Assembly (NCBI RefSeq): GCF_003261175.1
Contig: NZ_QLNP01000062.1
Location: forward strand, 186,001 to 250,000
Source: Arthrobacter globiformis
Lineage (GTDB): Bacteria > Actinomycetota > Actinomycetes > Actinomycetales > Micrococcaceae
Reading direction: 5' to 3'
DNA length: 64,000 nucleotides
Shown piece after piece: positions 24,963-32,906 of the stretch (position 1 is its first letter; each line of letters begins with the position of its first letter). Below the pieces are notes generated by a model that was not told the DNA's origin, did not search any database, and saw nothing but the letters and a program-made list of their open reading frames with translations. The position numbers and the translations under genes were made by a program.

Positions 24963-25718
24963 GTGGACGCCGTGTTCAAGGCCCTCGCCGACCCCATCCG
25001 CAGGGACCTGCTGGACGCGCTCTTCAGCGAGGACGGCCAGACCCTTGGCGCGCTGGAGTCGCGGTTCGAGATCACCCGATTCGGCGTCATGAAGCACCTG
25101 AAGATCCTGGAAGAGGCGGGCCTCGTGGTGACCAGGCGCCGCGGCCGCGAGAAACTGCACTTCCTCAATCCGGTGCCCATCAGGCTCGTCCACGACCGCT
25201 GGGTGAGCAAATACGCAGAACCATGGGCCGCTGCGCTCAGCGACCTCAAATCCCGATTGGAAAGTCCCATGGAAAAGATCTTCGAAATCTACATCAAGAC
25301 CACTCCGGAACGGCTCTGGGAAGCCATCACGGACAGCGACATCCGCAGCAAGTACCAGTTCGGGAACACGCTGAAGTCGGACTGGACGCCGGGCTCCCGT
25401 TTCGAGATGGGCAACCCCAATGCCGGATCGATCCTGGGCGAGGGCGAGAACCTGGAGGTCGATCCCCCGCGCCGGCTGGTGCAGACCATGCGCGCGCTGT
25501 GGGGCGAGGACGTCAAAGCCGAGGGCACCTCCCGCGTCACCTGGGAAATCGAGCCGGTCGGCGATGACTCCTGCCACCTCACGGTCACGCACGACCAACT
25601 CCGCGAAGGCGCCAACGATCAGCTTTACGGCGGCTGGCCAATGATCCTCTCCGGCCTGAAGACCTGGCTCGAAACCGGGGAAAAGCTCACCACGCCAGGC
25701 TCGCTGATGTACGGGTAA
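24963..25718 (+). CDS. ArsR-family regulator fused to SRPBCC (AHSA1-type) domain
   Basis: A two-domain protein of 251 residues. The N-terminal winged helix (residues ~1-85: VFKALADPIRRDLLDALFSE, then ESRFEITRFGVMKHLKILEEAGLV) is joined to a C-terminal SRPBCC/AHSA1 ligand-binding domain (EKIFEIYIKTTPERLWEAITD, GWPMILSGLKTWLETG). No metal-binding cysteine pair is seen in the HTH domain, so it is not a classical metal sensor. The start is GTG 24963: the farther in-frame TTG 24927 is the -35 hexamer itself. The gene appears leaderless and self-regulated through the spacer palindrome. Confidence 0.88.
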   Translation: MDAVFKALADPIRRDLLDALFSEDGQTLGALESRFEITRFGVMKHLKILEEAGLVVTRRRGREKLHFLNPVPIRLVHDRWVSKYAEPWAAALSDLKSRLESPMEKIFEIYIKTTPERLWEAITDSDIRSKYQFGNTLKSDWTPGSRFEMGNPNAGSILGEGENLEVDPPRRLVQTMRALWGEDVKAEGTSRVTWEIEPVGDDSCHLTVTHDQLREGANDQLYGGWPMILSGLKTWLETGEKLTTPGSLMYG

Positions 25719-25804
25719 ACCCAGCGGCGCCTTGCGGGCGGGCTGAGCGGACTGGGTAGGGTTGTCTTGCACGCCCCGCCCGAAACGCTCAGGAAAGAGG
25801 CAGC

Positions 25805-27001
25805 ATGGAAGTTCCTCCTATCGTCTGGACGCTCACGATTGCCGGGATCGTTGCGCTCCTGGTCTTCGACTTCTTCTTCCACGTCCGCAAGGCCCACACC
25901 CCGTCCCTGAAGGAATCCGCCACGTGGTCCGCCATTTACGTGGGCATGGCCCTCGTGTTCGGTCTCGGCGTCTGGCTCTTTGGCGGCTCCAAGATGGGCA
26001 CAGAGTATTTCGCCGGCTACGTGACCGAGAAGGCGCTGTCCGTGGACAACCTCTTCGTCTTCCTGATCATCATGTCCAGCTTCAAGGTTCCGCGCGCCGA
26101 CCAGCAGAAGGTACTCCTGTTCGGCATCGTCTTCTCGCTGATCGCGCGGACCGGCTTCATCTTCCTCGGCGCCGCGCTGATCAACAGCTTTGCCTGGGTG
26201 TTCTACATCTTCGGACTGATCCTGCTAATCACCGCCGGGAACCTGCTCAAGCCTGACAACCACGACGACGACAGCGAAACCCTCGTGGTCCGGCTCGCCA
26301 AGAAGTTCCTGCCCGCGTCCGAACATTTCGACGGCGACAAGCTCTTCACCGAGGTTGACGGCAAGAAGGTCCTCACGCCGATGCTCCTGGTGATGGTGGC
26401 CATCGGCGCCACTGACATCCTCTTCGCGCTGGACTCCATCCCGGCCATCTTCGGCCTGACGCAGAACGTGTTCATCGTCTTCACGGCCACCGCGTTCTCG
26501 CTCATGGGCCTGCGGCAGCTGTTCTTCCTCATCGACGAGCTCCTCGACCGGCTCATCTACCTCTCCTACGGCCTCGCCGCCATCCTCGGCTTCATCGGCG
26601 TGAAGCTGATCCTGCATGCCCTGCACGAGAACAACCTGCCCTTCATTAACGACGGCGAACACGTGAACGTCGTCGAAATCAGCACCGGCCTGTCGCTCAG
26701 CGTGATCCTCGGTGTACTCGCCGTCACGATTATCGGCTCCCTCCTCAGCCCCAAGGGCAAGGCCAAAACCATGGTCTCCGGCGCCAGGCGGCATGCCACC
26801 ACCTACGTTGACCTCAACTACGAGACGGACATCGCCGAGCGCGAGCGGATCTTCGACAAGCTGGTCCACGAGGAGCAGGAACTCAAGAAGCAGCCGGAGA
26901 AGTACAAGCGCCTCATCCGGAACGAGACCGAGTTCATGAACCTGATCCGCCAGGCCCACGCCGAGCACGACCAGGCATTGGAGCGCGCCGGCGAGAAATA
27001 A
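25805..27001 (+). CDS. TerC family integral membrane protein (Alx/TerC type)
   Basis: A 398-residue membrane protein with about eight or nine hydrophobic helices. Conserved TerC features: TEKALSVDNLFVFLIIMSSF and MLLVMVAIGATDILFALDSIPAIFG. The two acidic SVDN and ALDSIPA motifs lie in membrane helices. A ~90-residue charged C-terminal tail (RERIFDKLVHEEQELKKQPE) is an extension beyond the core. Homologues act in manganese export or tellurite resistance. ATG 25805 follows AAAGAGGCAGC. I see no yybP-ykoY-type riboswitch in the 86 bases upstream. Confidence 0.92.
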   Translation: MEVPPIVWTLTIAGIVALLVFDFFFHVRKAHTPSLKESATWSAIYVGMALVFGLGVWLFGGSKMGTEYFAGYVTEKALSVDNLFVFLIIMSSFKVPRADQQKVLLFGIVFSLIARTGFIFLGAALINSFAWVFYIFGLILLITAGNLLKPDNHDDDSETLVVRLAKKFLPASEHFDGDKLFTEVDGKKVLTPMLLVMVAIGATDILFALDSIPAIFGLTQNVFIVFTATAFSLMGLRQLFFLIDELLDRLIYLSYGLAAILGFIGVKLILHALHENNLPFINDGEHVNVVEISTGLSLSVILGVLAVTIIGSLLSPKGKAKTMVSGARRHATTYVDLNYETDIAERERIFDKLVHEEQELKKQPEKYKRLIRNETEFMNLIRQAHAEHDQALERAGEK

Positions 27002-27013
27002 TCCACCACCAAG

Positions 27014-27068
27014 GCGGGGTCACGTACAGCCCAATCCGGATGGTTCATGGGGCTATAAGTGACCCCGC
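27014..27068. repeat. palindromic intergenic repeat, copy A
   Basis: The arms GCGGGGTCACGTACAGCCC and GGGCTATAAGTGACCCCGC face each other across 17 bases. A related copy is at 28442-28500. This copy begins 13 bases after the terC stop. It overlaps the last codons and the stop of the serine hydrolase gene. Confidence 0.8.
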
Positions 27069-27982
27069 GTTGCTGTTCCCGCCAGGAGCCGGAAGCCGTG
27101 GCGGTCCACGGGCGCCGCTGTCGCGGTCAGAAGTACGACGCCGGTCCCCGCCTTCCGGTCCAGCCCCACCCAGGAGCGGAAACCGCCGGTGCCGCCGTTG
27201 TGCCACGTAACTGCGCGGCCCTTCACGTCCAGGGTCATCCAGCCGGCACCGATGCGGGCTGCCGGGCCGGCGAAGTTCGCCACGGGATCCAGCGCGCCCA
27301 GGCCCGGGGCTGACCCATCCAGCATGGCCTGCACCAGCCGGGCCATGTCGCCGACCGAGGCACGGATTCCGCCCGCCGGAGCAACCGCCTCGCCCGTCCA
27401 CGGCTGCATCACCCGGCCAGAGCGGCTCCGGCCGGTGACCGCCGTCGGACGCACCCCAGCGGCAGTGGCTGGCGCGTAAACAGAGCCGAGCCCGAGCGGA
27501 TCGGCGAGCCGCTCGCGGAGCAGGTCCTGGAAGCTCAGGCCTGCACCGGCGGCGACGGCATGGCCTAAAAGCTCGAAGCCGAAGTTGGAGTAGCGCGGGC
27601 GCGGGACGGACTGTCCGGCGGGCAGGCGCGCGGCGCGGGCCTGGTCCATCAGCTCCGCGAGGGTTTCGCCGTAGGGGTTGGTGCCGTGCAGTAGAAGGGC
27701 AAGGGTGCGTCGCAGGGTTCCCGCCTGTCGGGGCAGCCGCGGCAGGCCCGAAGAATGCCGGCTTAGCGAAGCCAGTGTCACGCCGGCCGCGGGGCAGCCG
27801 GCGAGCGGCAGCGGCTCCCCCAGCGTGATGTCGGGGCTGAGCTCGCCCCGGCTTAGGGCGTCGGCATACAGCAGCCCCGTGATCCCCTTGGAGACCGAGC
27901 CGATTTCGAAGTCAGCGGCAAGGGAGGCGCCGCGGCCCGCCACGGCAACCTCCCCTGCGGAAACAGTGGCCGCAGCCACCAC
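27053..27982 (-). CDS. serine hydrolase (class C beta-lactamase / esterase family), start uncertain
   Basis: Beta-lactamase-fold hydrolase, at least 309 residues. The nucleophile motif SVSK lies in FEIGSVSKGITG, the YxN motif is YSN in RYSNFGFELLGH, and the third-box HxG is HNGGTGGF. The first usable start codon is GTG 27982, but family-like sequence continues in frame upstream (GLAQQLQEAFGRSHP) with no ATG, GTG or TTG. The true start may therefore be non-canonical, or the 5' end is degraded. The last residues (TRGHL) and the TAG stop are encoded by palindromic repeat copy A. The physiological substrate is unknown. Confidence 0.75.
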   Translation of the reverse strand: MVAAATVSAGEVAVAGRGASLAADFEIGSVSKGITGLLYADALSRGELSPDITLGEPLPLAGCPAAGVTLASLSRHSSGLPRLPRQAGTLRRTLALLLHGTNPYGETLAELMDQARAARLPAGQSVPRPRYSNFGFELLGHAVAAGAGLSFQDLLRERLADPLGLGSVYAPATAAGVRPTAVTGRSRSGRVMQPWTGEAVAPAGGIRASVGDMARLVQAMLDGSAPGLGALDPVANFAGPAARIGAGWMTLDVKGRAVTWHNGGTGGFRSWVGLDRKAGTGVVLLTATAAPVDRHGFRLLAGTATRGHL

Positions 27983-28071
27983 TGGATGGCTGCGGCCAAA
28001 AGCTTCTTGTAATTGTTGTGCCAGTCCCGGGTCGCCATGGACCTCAGGGACCGGACTGGTGTGCCCCAGTG

Positions 28072-28269
28072 TCAGTGCCTGTGGAGCATGTGGCGGATCT
28101 TGTCTCCGATACCCCCGGCGGTGCGGCCGCGGCCCATGGAAGAGGTCCGTCCCGTGGTGTAGGGCCTGGTGCCCCGCGTGTAGCCCCTCGTGTATCCACC
28201 GGTCGTTCCCTGCGTGGTCCGTCCGGAAATACGTCCTGCGGCATTCCTGATCATGTTGCCCAAGTTCAT
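28072..28269 (-). CDS. small basic Gly/Thr/Arg-rich protein
   Basis: A 65-residue protein with a strong start: AAGGAG six bases before ATG 28269. After MNLGNMIRNAAGRISG comes a repetitive TRGYTRG/TGRTSSMGRGR stretch, then GGIGDKIRHMLHRH. It is highly basic, with no cysteine and no membrane segment. It probably binds nucleic acid or is disordered; no family is recognised. It precedes the serine hydrolase on the same strand. Confidence 0.6.
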   Translation of the reverse strand: MNLGNMIRNAAGRISGRTTQGTTGGYTRGYTRGTRPYTTGRTSSMGRGRTAGGIGDKIRHMLHRH

Positions 28270-28441
28270 GATGAACTCCTTAGGTTGTGCGTCTGTTCAG
28301 GCTGCGACCGGTTTAGGACCGGTCTTTCCCGACTTTACGCGCGTCCCGGAAGCATGGCTACGGCGGAGTAGAAGCCCTCCAAAAGCAACGGGGCCCACGC
28401 CCACAGGGTTCCCTGGCCGAGCTTGCGAGGCTAGGGCGCGG

Positions 28442-28500
28442 GTGGGGAGAGTCACCTACAGCCCATTGCCGCCGGTTTATTGGGCTGTAAGTGACCCCGC
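28442..28500. repeat. palindromic intergenic repeat, copy B
   Basis: The right arm ATTGGGCTGTAAGTGACCCCGC matches copy A at 27014-27068 closely. The left arm (GTCACCTACAGCCCA) is more diverged. It lies 26 bases past the KDPG aldolase stop and may end that operon. Confidence 0.75.
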
Positions 28501-28525
28501 GTTGGTTTCCCCGGTCGACGGAGTA

Positions 28526-29152
28526 TTAGCCGCGGAGCGCGGCTGCCTCCCGTGCCAGTTCCGTGATCTGCTGCCAGTCCCCGCTTTCGACGGCGGCGCG
28601 TGGCGTCAGCCAGCTGCCTCCAACGCAGCTGACGTTGGGCAGCTTGAGGTAGTCCGGCGCAGTGGCCAGGCTGATGCCGCCGGTCGGGCAGAACGTCACC
28701 TGTGGGATGGGCGCCCCGATCGCTGCCAGGTACGATGGGCCGCCGGCAGGGCCGGCCGGGAAGAACTTCATGGTGTCCAGCCCGCGCTCCAGCACTGCCA
28801 TCACCTCGCCCACCGTGGCCACGCCCGGAAGCACCGGCACCTCGAGGGAGAGCATGTGGTCCAGCAGCGACGGCGTCACGCCGGGGCTGACCAGGAACTG
28901 AGCGCCCGCCGCCACAGCAGCGTCCGCCTGTGCGGGTGTGAGGATGGTTCCGGCTCCCACCAGGATGTCCGGCACCTCGTTGGCGATCGCCTTCAGCGAG
29001 GTCAGCGCCGTGTCCGTCCGCAGCGTGAGCTCGATGATCCGGACGCCGCCGTCGGCCAGCGCCCGGGCAACGGGAACCGCATGCTGCGGATCGTCGATGG
29101 TCACTACGGGGATGACCGGGGAGACGTTCAGAACGCTGGTGGCATCAGCCAT
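28526..29152 (-). CDS. eda: 2-dehydro-3-deoxy-phosphogluconate (KDPG/KHG) aldolase
   Basis: Class I aldolase splitting KDPG to pyruvate and glyceraldehyde-3-phosphate, 208 residues, cytosolic. The catalytic Glu is in IIELTLRT, the Schiff-base Lys in TMKFFPAG and the phosphate-binding region is CPTGGIS. It is the last gene of the sugar-acid operon. The start ATG 29152 overlaps the fructuronate reductase stop by eight bases. Confidence 0.93.
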   Translation of the reverse strand: MADATSVLNVSPVIPVVTIDDPQHAVPVARALADGGVRIIELTLRTDTALTSLKAIANEVPDILVGAGTILTPAQADAAVAAGAQFLVSPGVTPSLLDHMLSLEVPVLPGVATVGEVMAVLERGLDTMKFFPAGPAGGPSYLAAIGAPIPQVTFCPTGGISLATAPDYLKLPNVSCVGGSWLTPRAAVESGDWQQITELAREAAALRG

Positions 29153-30605
29153 GGTTGATCTCTTTTCTCAGGCCGTCCAGCCCGTGCGTGTCGATGATGC
29201 TGTACCAGTGGATGAGGAGGCCGGCGAACCCGCCATGCTCCGCGAGTTCGGGGTCGAAGACGCTGCGGCAGCCGAGCAGCGCCGGAACCACATCGGCCGC
29301 GGACCGCGAAACCGGCAGCGCGGCTTGGAGTTCGGCGGCCAGCGGATCGTCCAGCTTCTCCGTCGGCGTGGTGGCCACGTGTCGCATCCACGCAGCGACG
29401 GCGAGCGCCGCCCACCGCGGTTCGCGGCCGGCGTCGAGGTTTCCCCGCACGGTGCTGAGCAGGCGCAGGCCGATCTTCTGCGAACCGTCGCTGCCCACCT
29501 TGGCCGTGGTGTGGCCGAGGGCAGGGTTGGCGAAGCGGGTCAGCACCTGGGCGCAGTATCCGTCCGCGTCGAGCCCCTGCGGAAGGGTGATGGTGGGCAG
29601 GACGTCCTCGGCCATCATGCGCCGCGCAGCGGTGAAGAACGCCTCCTCGGCCACGGCGTCGCTGATGGTTTCCTTGCAGGCGGCCAGGCCGAGGTACGCC
29701 AGCAGCGAGTGGCTCGCATTCAGCAGCCGCAGCTTCGCCGCTTCCCAGGCCGCGACGTCGTTGCTGAACAGCGCTCCGGCCTCCTCCCACCGGGGGCGGC
29801 CCGCGGCGAAGTTGTCCTCGATGACCCACTGCATGAACGGCTCGGCCATCACGGCGGCCTCGTCCCGCAGCCCAAGTTCACGTTCGACGGCGTCCAGGTC
29901 ACCCGCCGTCGTGGCCGGCACCATCCGGTCCACCATGGTGCTGGGGAACGTGACGTTCGTGTCCAGCCAGGCGGTGAGCGGTTCGGCGGCTTCAGCGGCC
30001 GGAAGGGCGGATGCGAAGGCACGGACCAGCTTGCCAGTAAGTTCGCCGTTGCCGGGAAGGTTGTCGCACGAGACCACGGTGAGCGGGCCCGCGCCGGTGC
30101 GGGAACGCTGCTGCAGGCCGCGGGCAAGCTGCCCGATGGCCGTGAGCGGCGCACGCCCACCAAGGTCCGCGCGGATGTCCGCATCCTCCAGATTCAGGGA
30201 TCCGGTCTGCGGGTCGATCCGGTAGCCCTTCTCGGTGATGGTCAGTGTGACCACCAGGGTCTCCGGCGCTGCGATCAGGTCCACCACAGCGGCCGGGTTG
30301 TCCCGCCCCGAGATGGCGTCAACGATGCTGGACACCACCCGGAGCGGTGCCGCGCCTTCGCCCCGTTCGGCCACGGTGAAGAGCCCGTCCTGCGGAGCGA
30401 GCTGCCGGGCCACCGTGTCCGAGCGCTGCGTGACGCCGGTGATCCCCCAGCCGGATTCCCCGGACGCCAGCATGGCGTTCTCGGTGAAGACGGCGGTGTG
30501 GGCGCGGGCGAAGGCGCCCAGGCCCAGGTGCACGATGCCGGGCTTCAGTTTTTCCCGTTGCAGCAGGGGCTGATGGCCGCTGGCAGCGAGCGACGACGTG
30601 CTCAG
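29145..30605 (-). CDS. uxuB: mannitol dehydrogenase family protein, probable fructuronate reductase, apparent CTG start
   Basis: NAD-dependent polyol/uronate dehydrogenase expected to reduce D-fructuronate to D-mannonate. The Rossmann start is GIVHLGLGAFARAH. The family motif KLRLLNASHSLLAYLG and the catalytic-lysine segment GSDGSQKIGLRLL are present. There is no ATG, GTG or TTG in frame between the preceding gene's interior and the middle of the first beta strand. CTG 30603-30605 overlaps the kinase stop (CTGA), as GTGA does at the other two boundaries, and gives 486 residues, the usual length of UxuB. The alternative ATC at 30614 has better spacing from GGAG. It sits between KDG kinase and KDPG aldolase, which supports the uronate assignment over mannitol. 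Confidence 0.86.
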   Translation of the reverse strand: MSTSSLAASGHQPLLQREKLKPGIVHLGLGAFARAHTAVFTENAMLASGESGWGITGVTQRSDTVARQLAPQDGLFTVAERGEGAAPLRVVSSIVDAISGRDNPAAVVDLIAAPETLVVTLTITEKGYRIDPQTGSLNLEDADIRADLGGRAPLTAIGQLARGLQQRSRTGAGPLTVVSCDNLPGNGELTGKLVRAFASALPAAEAAEPLTAWLDTNVTFPSTMVDRMVPATTAGDLDAVERELGLRDEAAVMAEPFMQWVIEDNFAAGRPRWEEAGALFSNDVAAWEAAKLRLLNASHSLLAYLGLAACKETISDAVAEEAFFTAARRMMAEDVLPTITLPQGLDADGYCAQVLTRFANPALGHTTAKVGSDGSQKIGLRLLSTVRGNLDAGREPRWAALAVAAWMRHVATTPTEKLDDPLAAELQAALPVSRSAADVVPALLGCRSVFDPELAEHGGFAGLLIHWYSIIDTHGLDGLRKEINHG

Positions 30606-31615
30606 GCGTGCGATGACAGCTCTCCTTCGGGTGTTTCCGCGGCCCGTGCCCCGAGGCTGTCTGCTCCCAGGGTCTCCGCTCCGAGGGCGTGAGCGCGGGT
30701 CTGCTCGAAGCTCGGAATGAAGCCCGTGCCGCCCCTGCCGCCCACTACCAGCGAGGCCGCGGCTGCGCCGTACCGGGCAGCCTGGGGAAGGCTGTCGCCG
30801 AGCACCAGCCGCGCGGTCAGGGTGCCCACAAAGGCGTCGCCTGCGCCGGTCTGGTCCACCACAGCCGGAGCGGGGACGGCTTCGATCCAGGCCGAATCGG
30901 TGTCGCTCTCCAGCTGAATCCCCTCGGCCCCGCACGTCACTGCGACGTTGGCCGTGCCCAGCCCGCGCAGTTTGGCTGCGGCCTCGGCGGGCGAGGACGT
31001 GCCCAGCAGGGTCGACGTCTCCCCCGGGAAGGACGGCGTCACCAGGAAGGACTTAGGCGCAAGCTCAGTGACGGCCGCCGTCGCATCCTCCACCGAGGTG
31101 AGCCGCGGCCGGTAGTTGGGGTCAAAGACAAAGCGGCGCGACACCTCGGCGGCCCGATAAACGGCGGCGCGGGACGTGGCCGAGATGGCGCAGGCGATGC
31201 CGCCGGCAATGACGGCGCCGGCCCCGGCAAACACGTCCGGGTCGACGTCGTCCGGCCCCAAAGTGGAGCCGACGCTGCCGCTGCGAGCGTAGGAGAACTC
31301 GCGCTGCCCGTCGGGGTCGCAGTGCACCAGGTACACGCCCTGCTGGCCGGGCCGGAACTTCAGCAGGTCCGTGAAAATGCCGAGTTCCGCGATCCTGGCG
31401 GCGACCGCCTGGCCGAGGTCGTCGTCGGGCAGTACTGCCAGCAGCGCGGTGCGTGCCCCGGCCGCAGCGGCAGCGGCCGCGACGTTCAGGGCATCGCCGG
31501 AGATGCCGAGCTGCGCCGGAACGCCATGCCCGAACGGGACGTCGGTGGCCACCTCGAGGAGGATCTCCCCCATGGCGACGACGTCGAACGGCTGTGCTTC
31601 AGTCGGGCTACTCAC
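30602..31615 (-). CDS. kdgK: PfkB-family sugar kinase, probable 2-dehydro-3-deoxygluconate (KDG) kinase
   Basis: Ribokinase-fold kinase, 337 residues, expected to phosphorylate KDG to KDPG. The glycine-rich sugar site is in [16 protein letters not shown], and the ATP/anion-hole motif with catalytic Asp is [13 protein letters not shown] near residue 255. The start GTG 31615 overlaps the mannonate dehydratase stop (GTGA). The role is inferred from its place between mannonate dehydratase and the aldolase. The last ~35 residues are Ala/Gly/Glu-rich and probably disordered. Confidence 0.88.
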   Translation of the reverse strand: MSSPTEAQPFDVVAMGEILLEVATDVPFGHGVPAQLGISGDALNVAAAAAAAGARTALLAVLPDDDLGQAVAARIAELGIFTDLLKFRPGQQGVYLVHCDPDGQREFSYARSGSVGSTLGPDDVDPDVFAGAGAVIAGGIACAISATSRAAVYRAAEVSRRFVFDPNYRPRLTSVEDATAAVTELAPKSFLVTPSFPGETSTLLGTSSPAEAAAKLRGLGTANVAVTCGAEGIQLESDTDSAWIEAVPAPAVVDQTGAGDAFVGTLTARLVLGDSLPQAARYGAAAASLVVGGRGGTGFIPSFEQTRAHALGAETLGADSLGARAAETPEGELSSHA

Positions 31616-32823
31616 CAGTCATGCACCGACCCGTCGAGGCGGCGGTTGATGGGCAGGTACTTCGCGTCGAACGGGAACTTGGCGGCCGCCTCCTCGTCGA
31701 AGTCCACGCCGATGCCGGGAGCGTCGCCGGGGTGCATGTAGCCGTCGGTGAAGGTGTACGAGGTCTTGAACACCTCGTTGGCGGGGTCGCGGTGGCCCAT
31801 GTACTCCTGAACGCCGAAGTTGGGGATGCTCATGTCCACGTGCAGCGCGGCGGCGAAGGACACCGGCGACAGGTCTCCCGCGCCGTGGGAGCCGGAACGT
31901 ACGCCGTACAGGTCCGCCAGCGAGAAGATGCGGCGCAGGTGCGTGATGCCGCCGGCGTGCGAGACCGACGTGCGGATGTAGTCGATCAGGCGTTCCGTGA
32001 TCAGCTGCTGGCAGTCCCAGATCGAGTTGAACACCTCACCGACGGCGATGGGGGTGGTGGTGTGCTGGCGGATCAGGCGGAACGCGGACTGGTCCTCCGC
32101 CGGCGTCGGGTCCTCGATCCAGAACGGGCGGAACGGCTCCAGCGAGGCGCCCAGCCGACCGGCCTCGATCGGCGTCAAGCGGTGGTGCACATCGTGCAGG
32201 ACGTGCACACCGTAGCCGAACTGCTCCCGTACGTGAGCCATCATCCTCGGCGCGAAGTCCAGGTACGCCGTCGTCTCCCACAGATCCTCCTGCGGGATGT
32301 TGCCGCTGGCGGGCTCGTAGGTCTTGCCGTCCACCGGCGCGATCCCGTAGGTCTTCTCCAGACCCGGCACGGCGGCCTGCGCCCGGATCGCCTTGTAGCC
32401 GAGGTCCAGGTGGTGCTGGAAGTCGGCGCTGAGGTCCTCCAGCGAGGAGCCGCTGGCGTGGCCGTAGACCATGACGCCTTCGCGGGCGGCGCCGCCGAGC
32501 AGCTCGTACACCGGCATGCCCGCGGCCTTGCCCTTGATGTCCCAGAGTGCGACGTCGATCGCGGCGATCGCGGTCATGGTCACCGGCCCGCGGCGCCAGT
32601 AGGCACCCTTGTAGAAGTACTGCCAGGCGTCCTCGATGCGGCGGGCGTCGCGGCCGATCAGCAGCGGGCAGAGGTGCTCGGACAGGTAGGACGCCACGGC
32701 CAGTTCACGTCCGTTGAGGGTGGCGTCGCCGATGCCGGTAATCCCGTCCTCGGTTTCGATAACGAGCGTGACGTAATTCCGTCCTGGCGACGAAACCACT
32801 ACTCGTGCGTCGGTGATCTTCAC
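31612..32823 (-). CDS. manD: D-mannonate dehydratase, enolase superfamily (ManD/RspA)
   Basis: Enolase-superfamily dehydratase, 403 residues, converting D-mannonate to 2-keto-3-deoxygluconate. It follows ManD closely: [27 protein letters not shown] in the capping domain, [77 protein letters not shown] and [11 protein letters not shown]. The C-terminus GVQEYMGH...[11 protein letters not shown] is also typical. The start is GTG 32823 after AAAAGGACC. Family members differ in efficiency on mannonate and gluconate; the operon favours mannonate. Confidence 0.92.
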   Translation of the reverse strand: MKITDARVVVSSPGRNYVTLVIETEDGITGIGDATLNGRELAVASYLSEHLCPLLIGRDARRIEDAWQYFYKGAYWRRGPVTMTAIAAIDVALWDIKGKAAGMPVYELLGGAAREGVMVYGHASGSSLEDLSADFQHHLDLGYKAIRAQAAVPGLEKTYGIAPVDGKTYEPASGNIPQEDLWETTAYLDFAPRMMAHVREQFGYGVHVLHDVHHRLTPIEAGRLGASLEPFRPFWIEDPTPAEDQSAFRLIRQHTTTPIAVGEVFNSIWDCQQLITERLIDYIRTSVSHAGGITHLRRIFSLADLYGVRSGSHGAGDLSPVSFAAALHVDMSIPNFGVQEYMGHRDPANEVFKTSYTFTDGYMHPGDAPGIGVDFDEEAAAKFPFDAKYLPINRRLDGSVHDW

Positions 32824-32858
32824 TGGTGGGGTCCTTTTGTGTTGGGTGTTGCAAGTAG

Positions 32859-32906
32859 CTCGCAGTAGTTGTCGTTTTGAGCCGTCAAAACGACAACTAC
32901 TGCGAG
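32859..32906. repeat. perfect 22-bp palindrome between gulonate dehydrogenase and manD
   Basis: The arms CTCGCAGTAGTTGTCGTTTTGA and its exact complement flank a four-base GCCG loop. It begins right after the dehydrogenase stop and ends 36 bases before the manD start. It is the only non-overlapping junction in the operon. It could attenuate transcription, protect the upstream mRNA, or be a mobile repeat. Confidence 0.92.

Noticed and set aside
27853-28038. Alternative N-terminus of the serine hydrolase from ATG 28038
   Set aside because: It is in a different frame from the catalytic motifs and shows no family-like sequence; using it would require a frameshift.
30606-30935. Upstream extension of the fructuronate reductase frame to 30935
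   Set aside because: It lies wholly inside the KDG kinase gene and is Arg/Gly-rich without family similarity.
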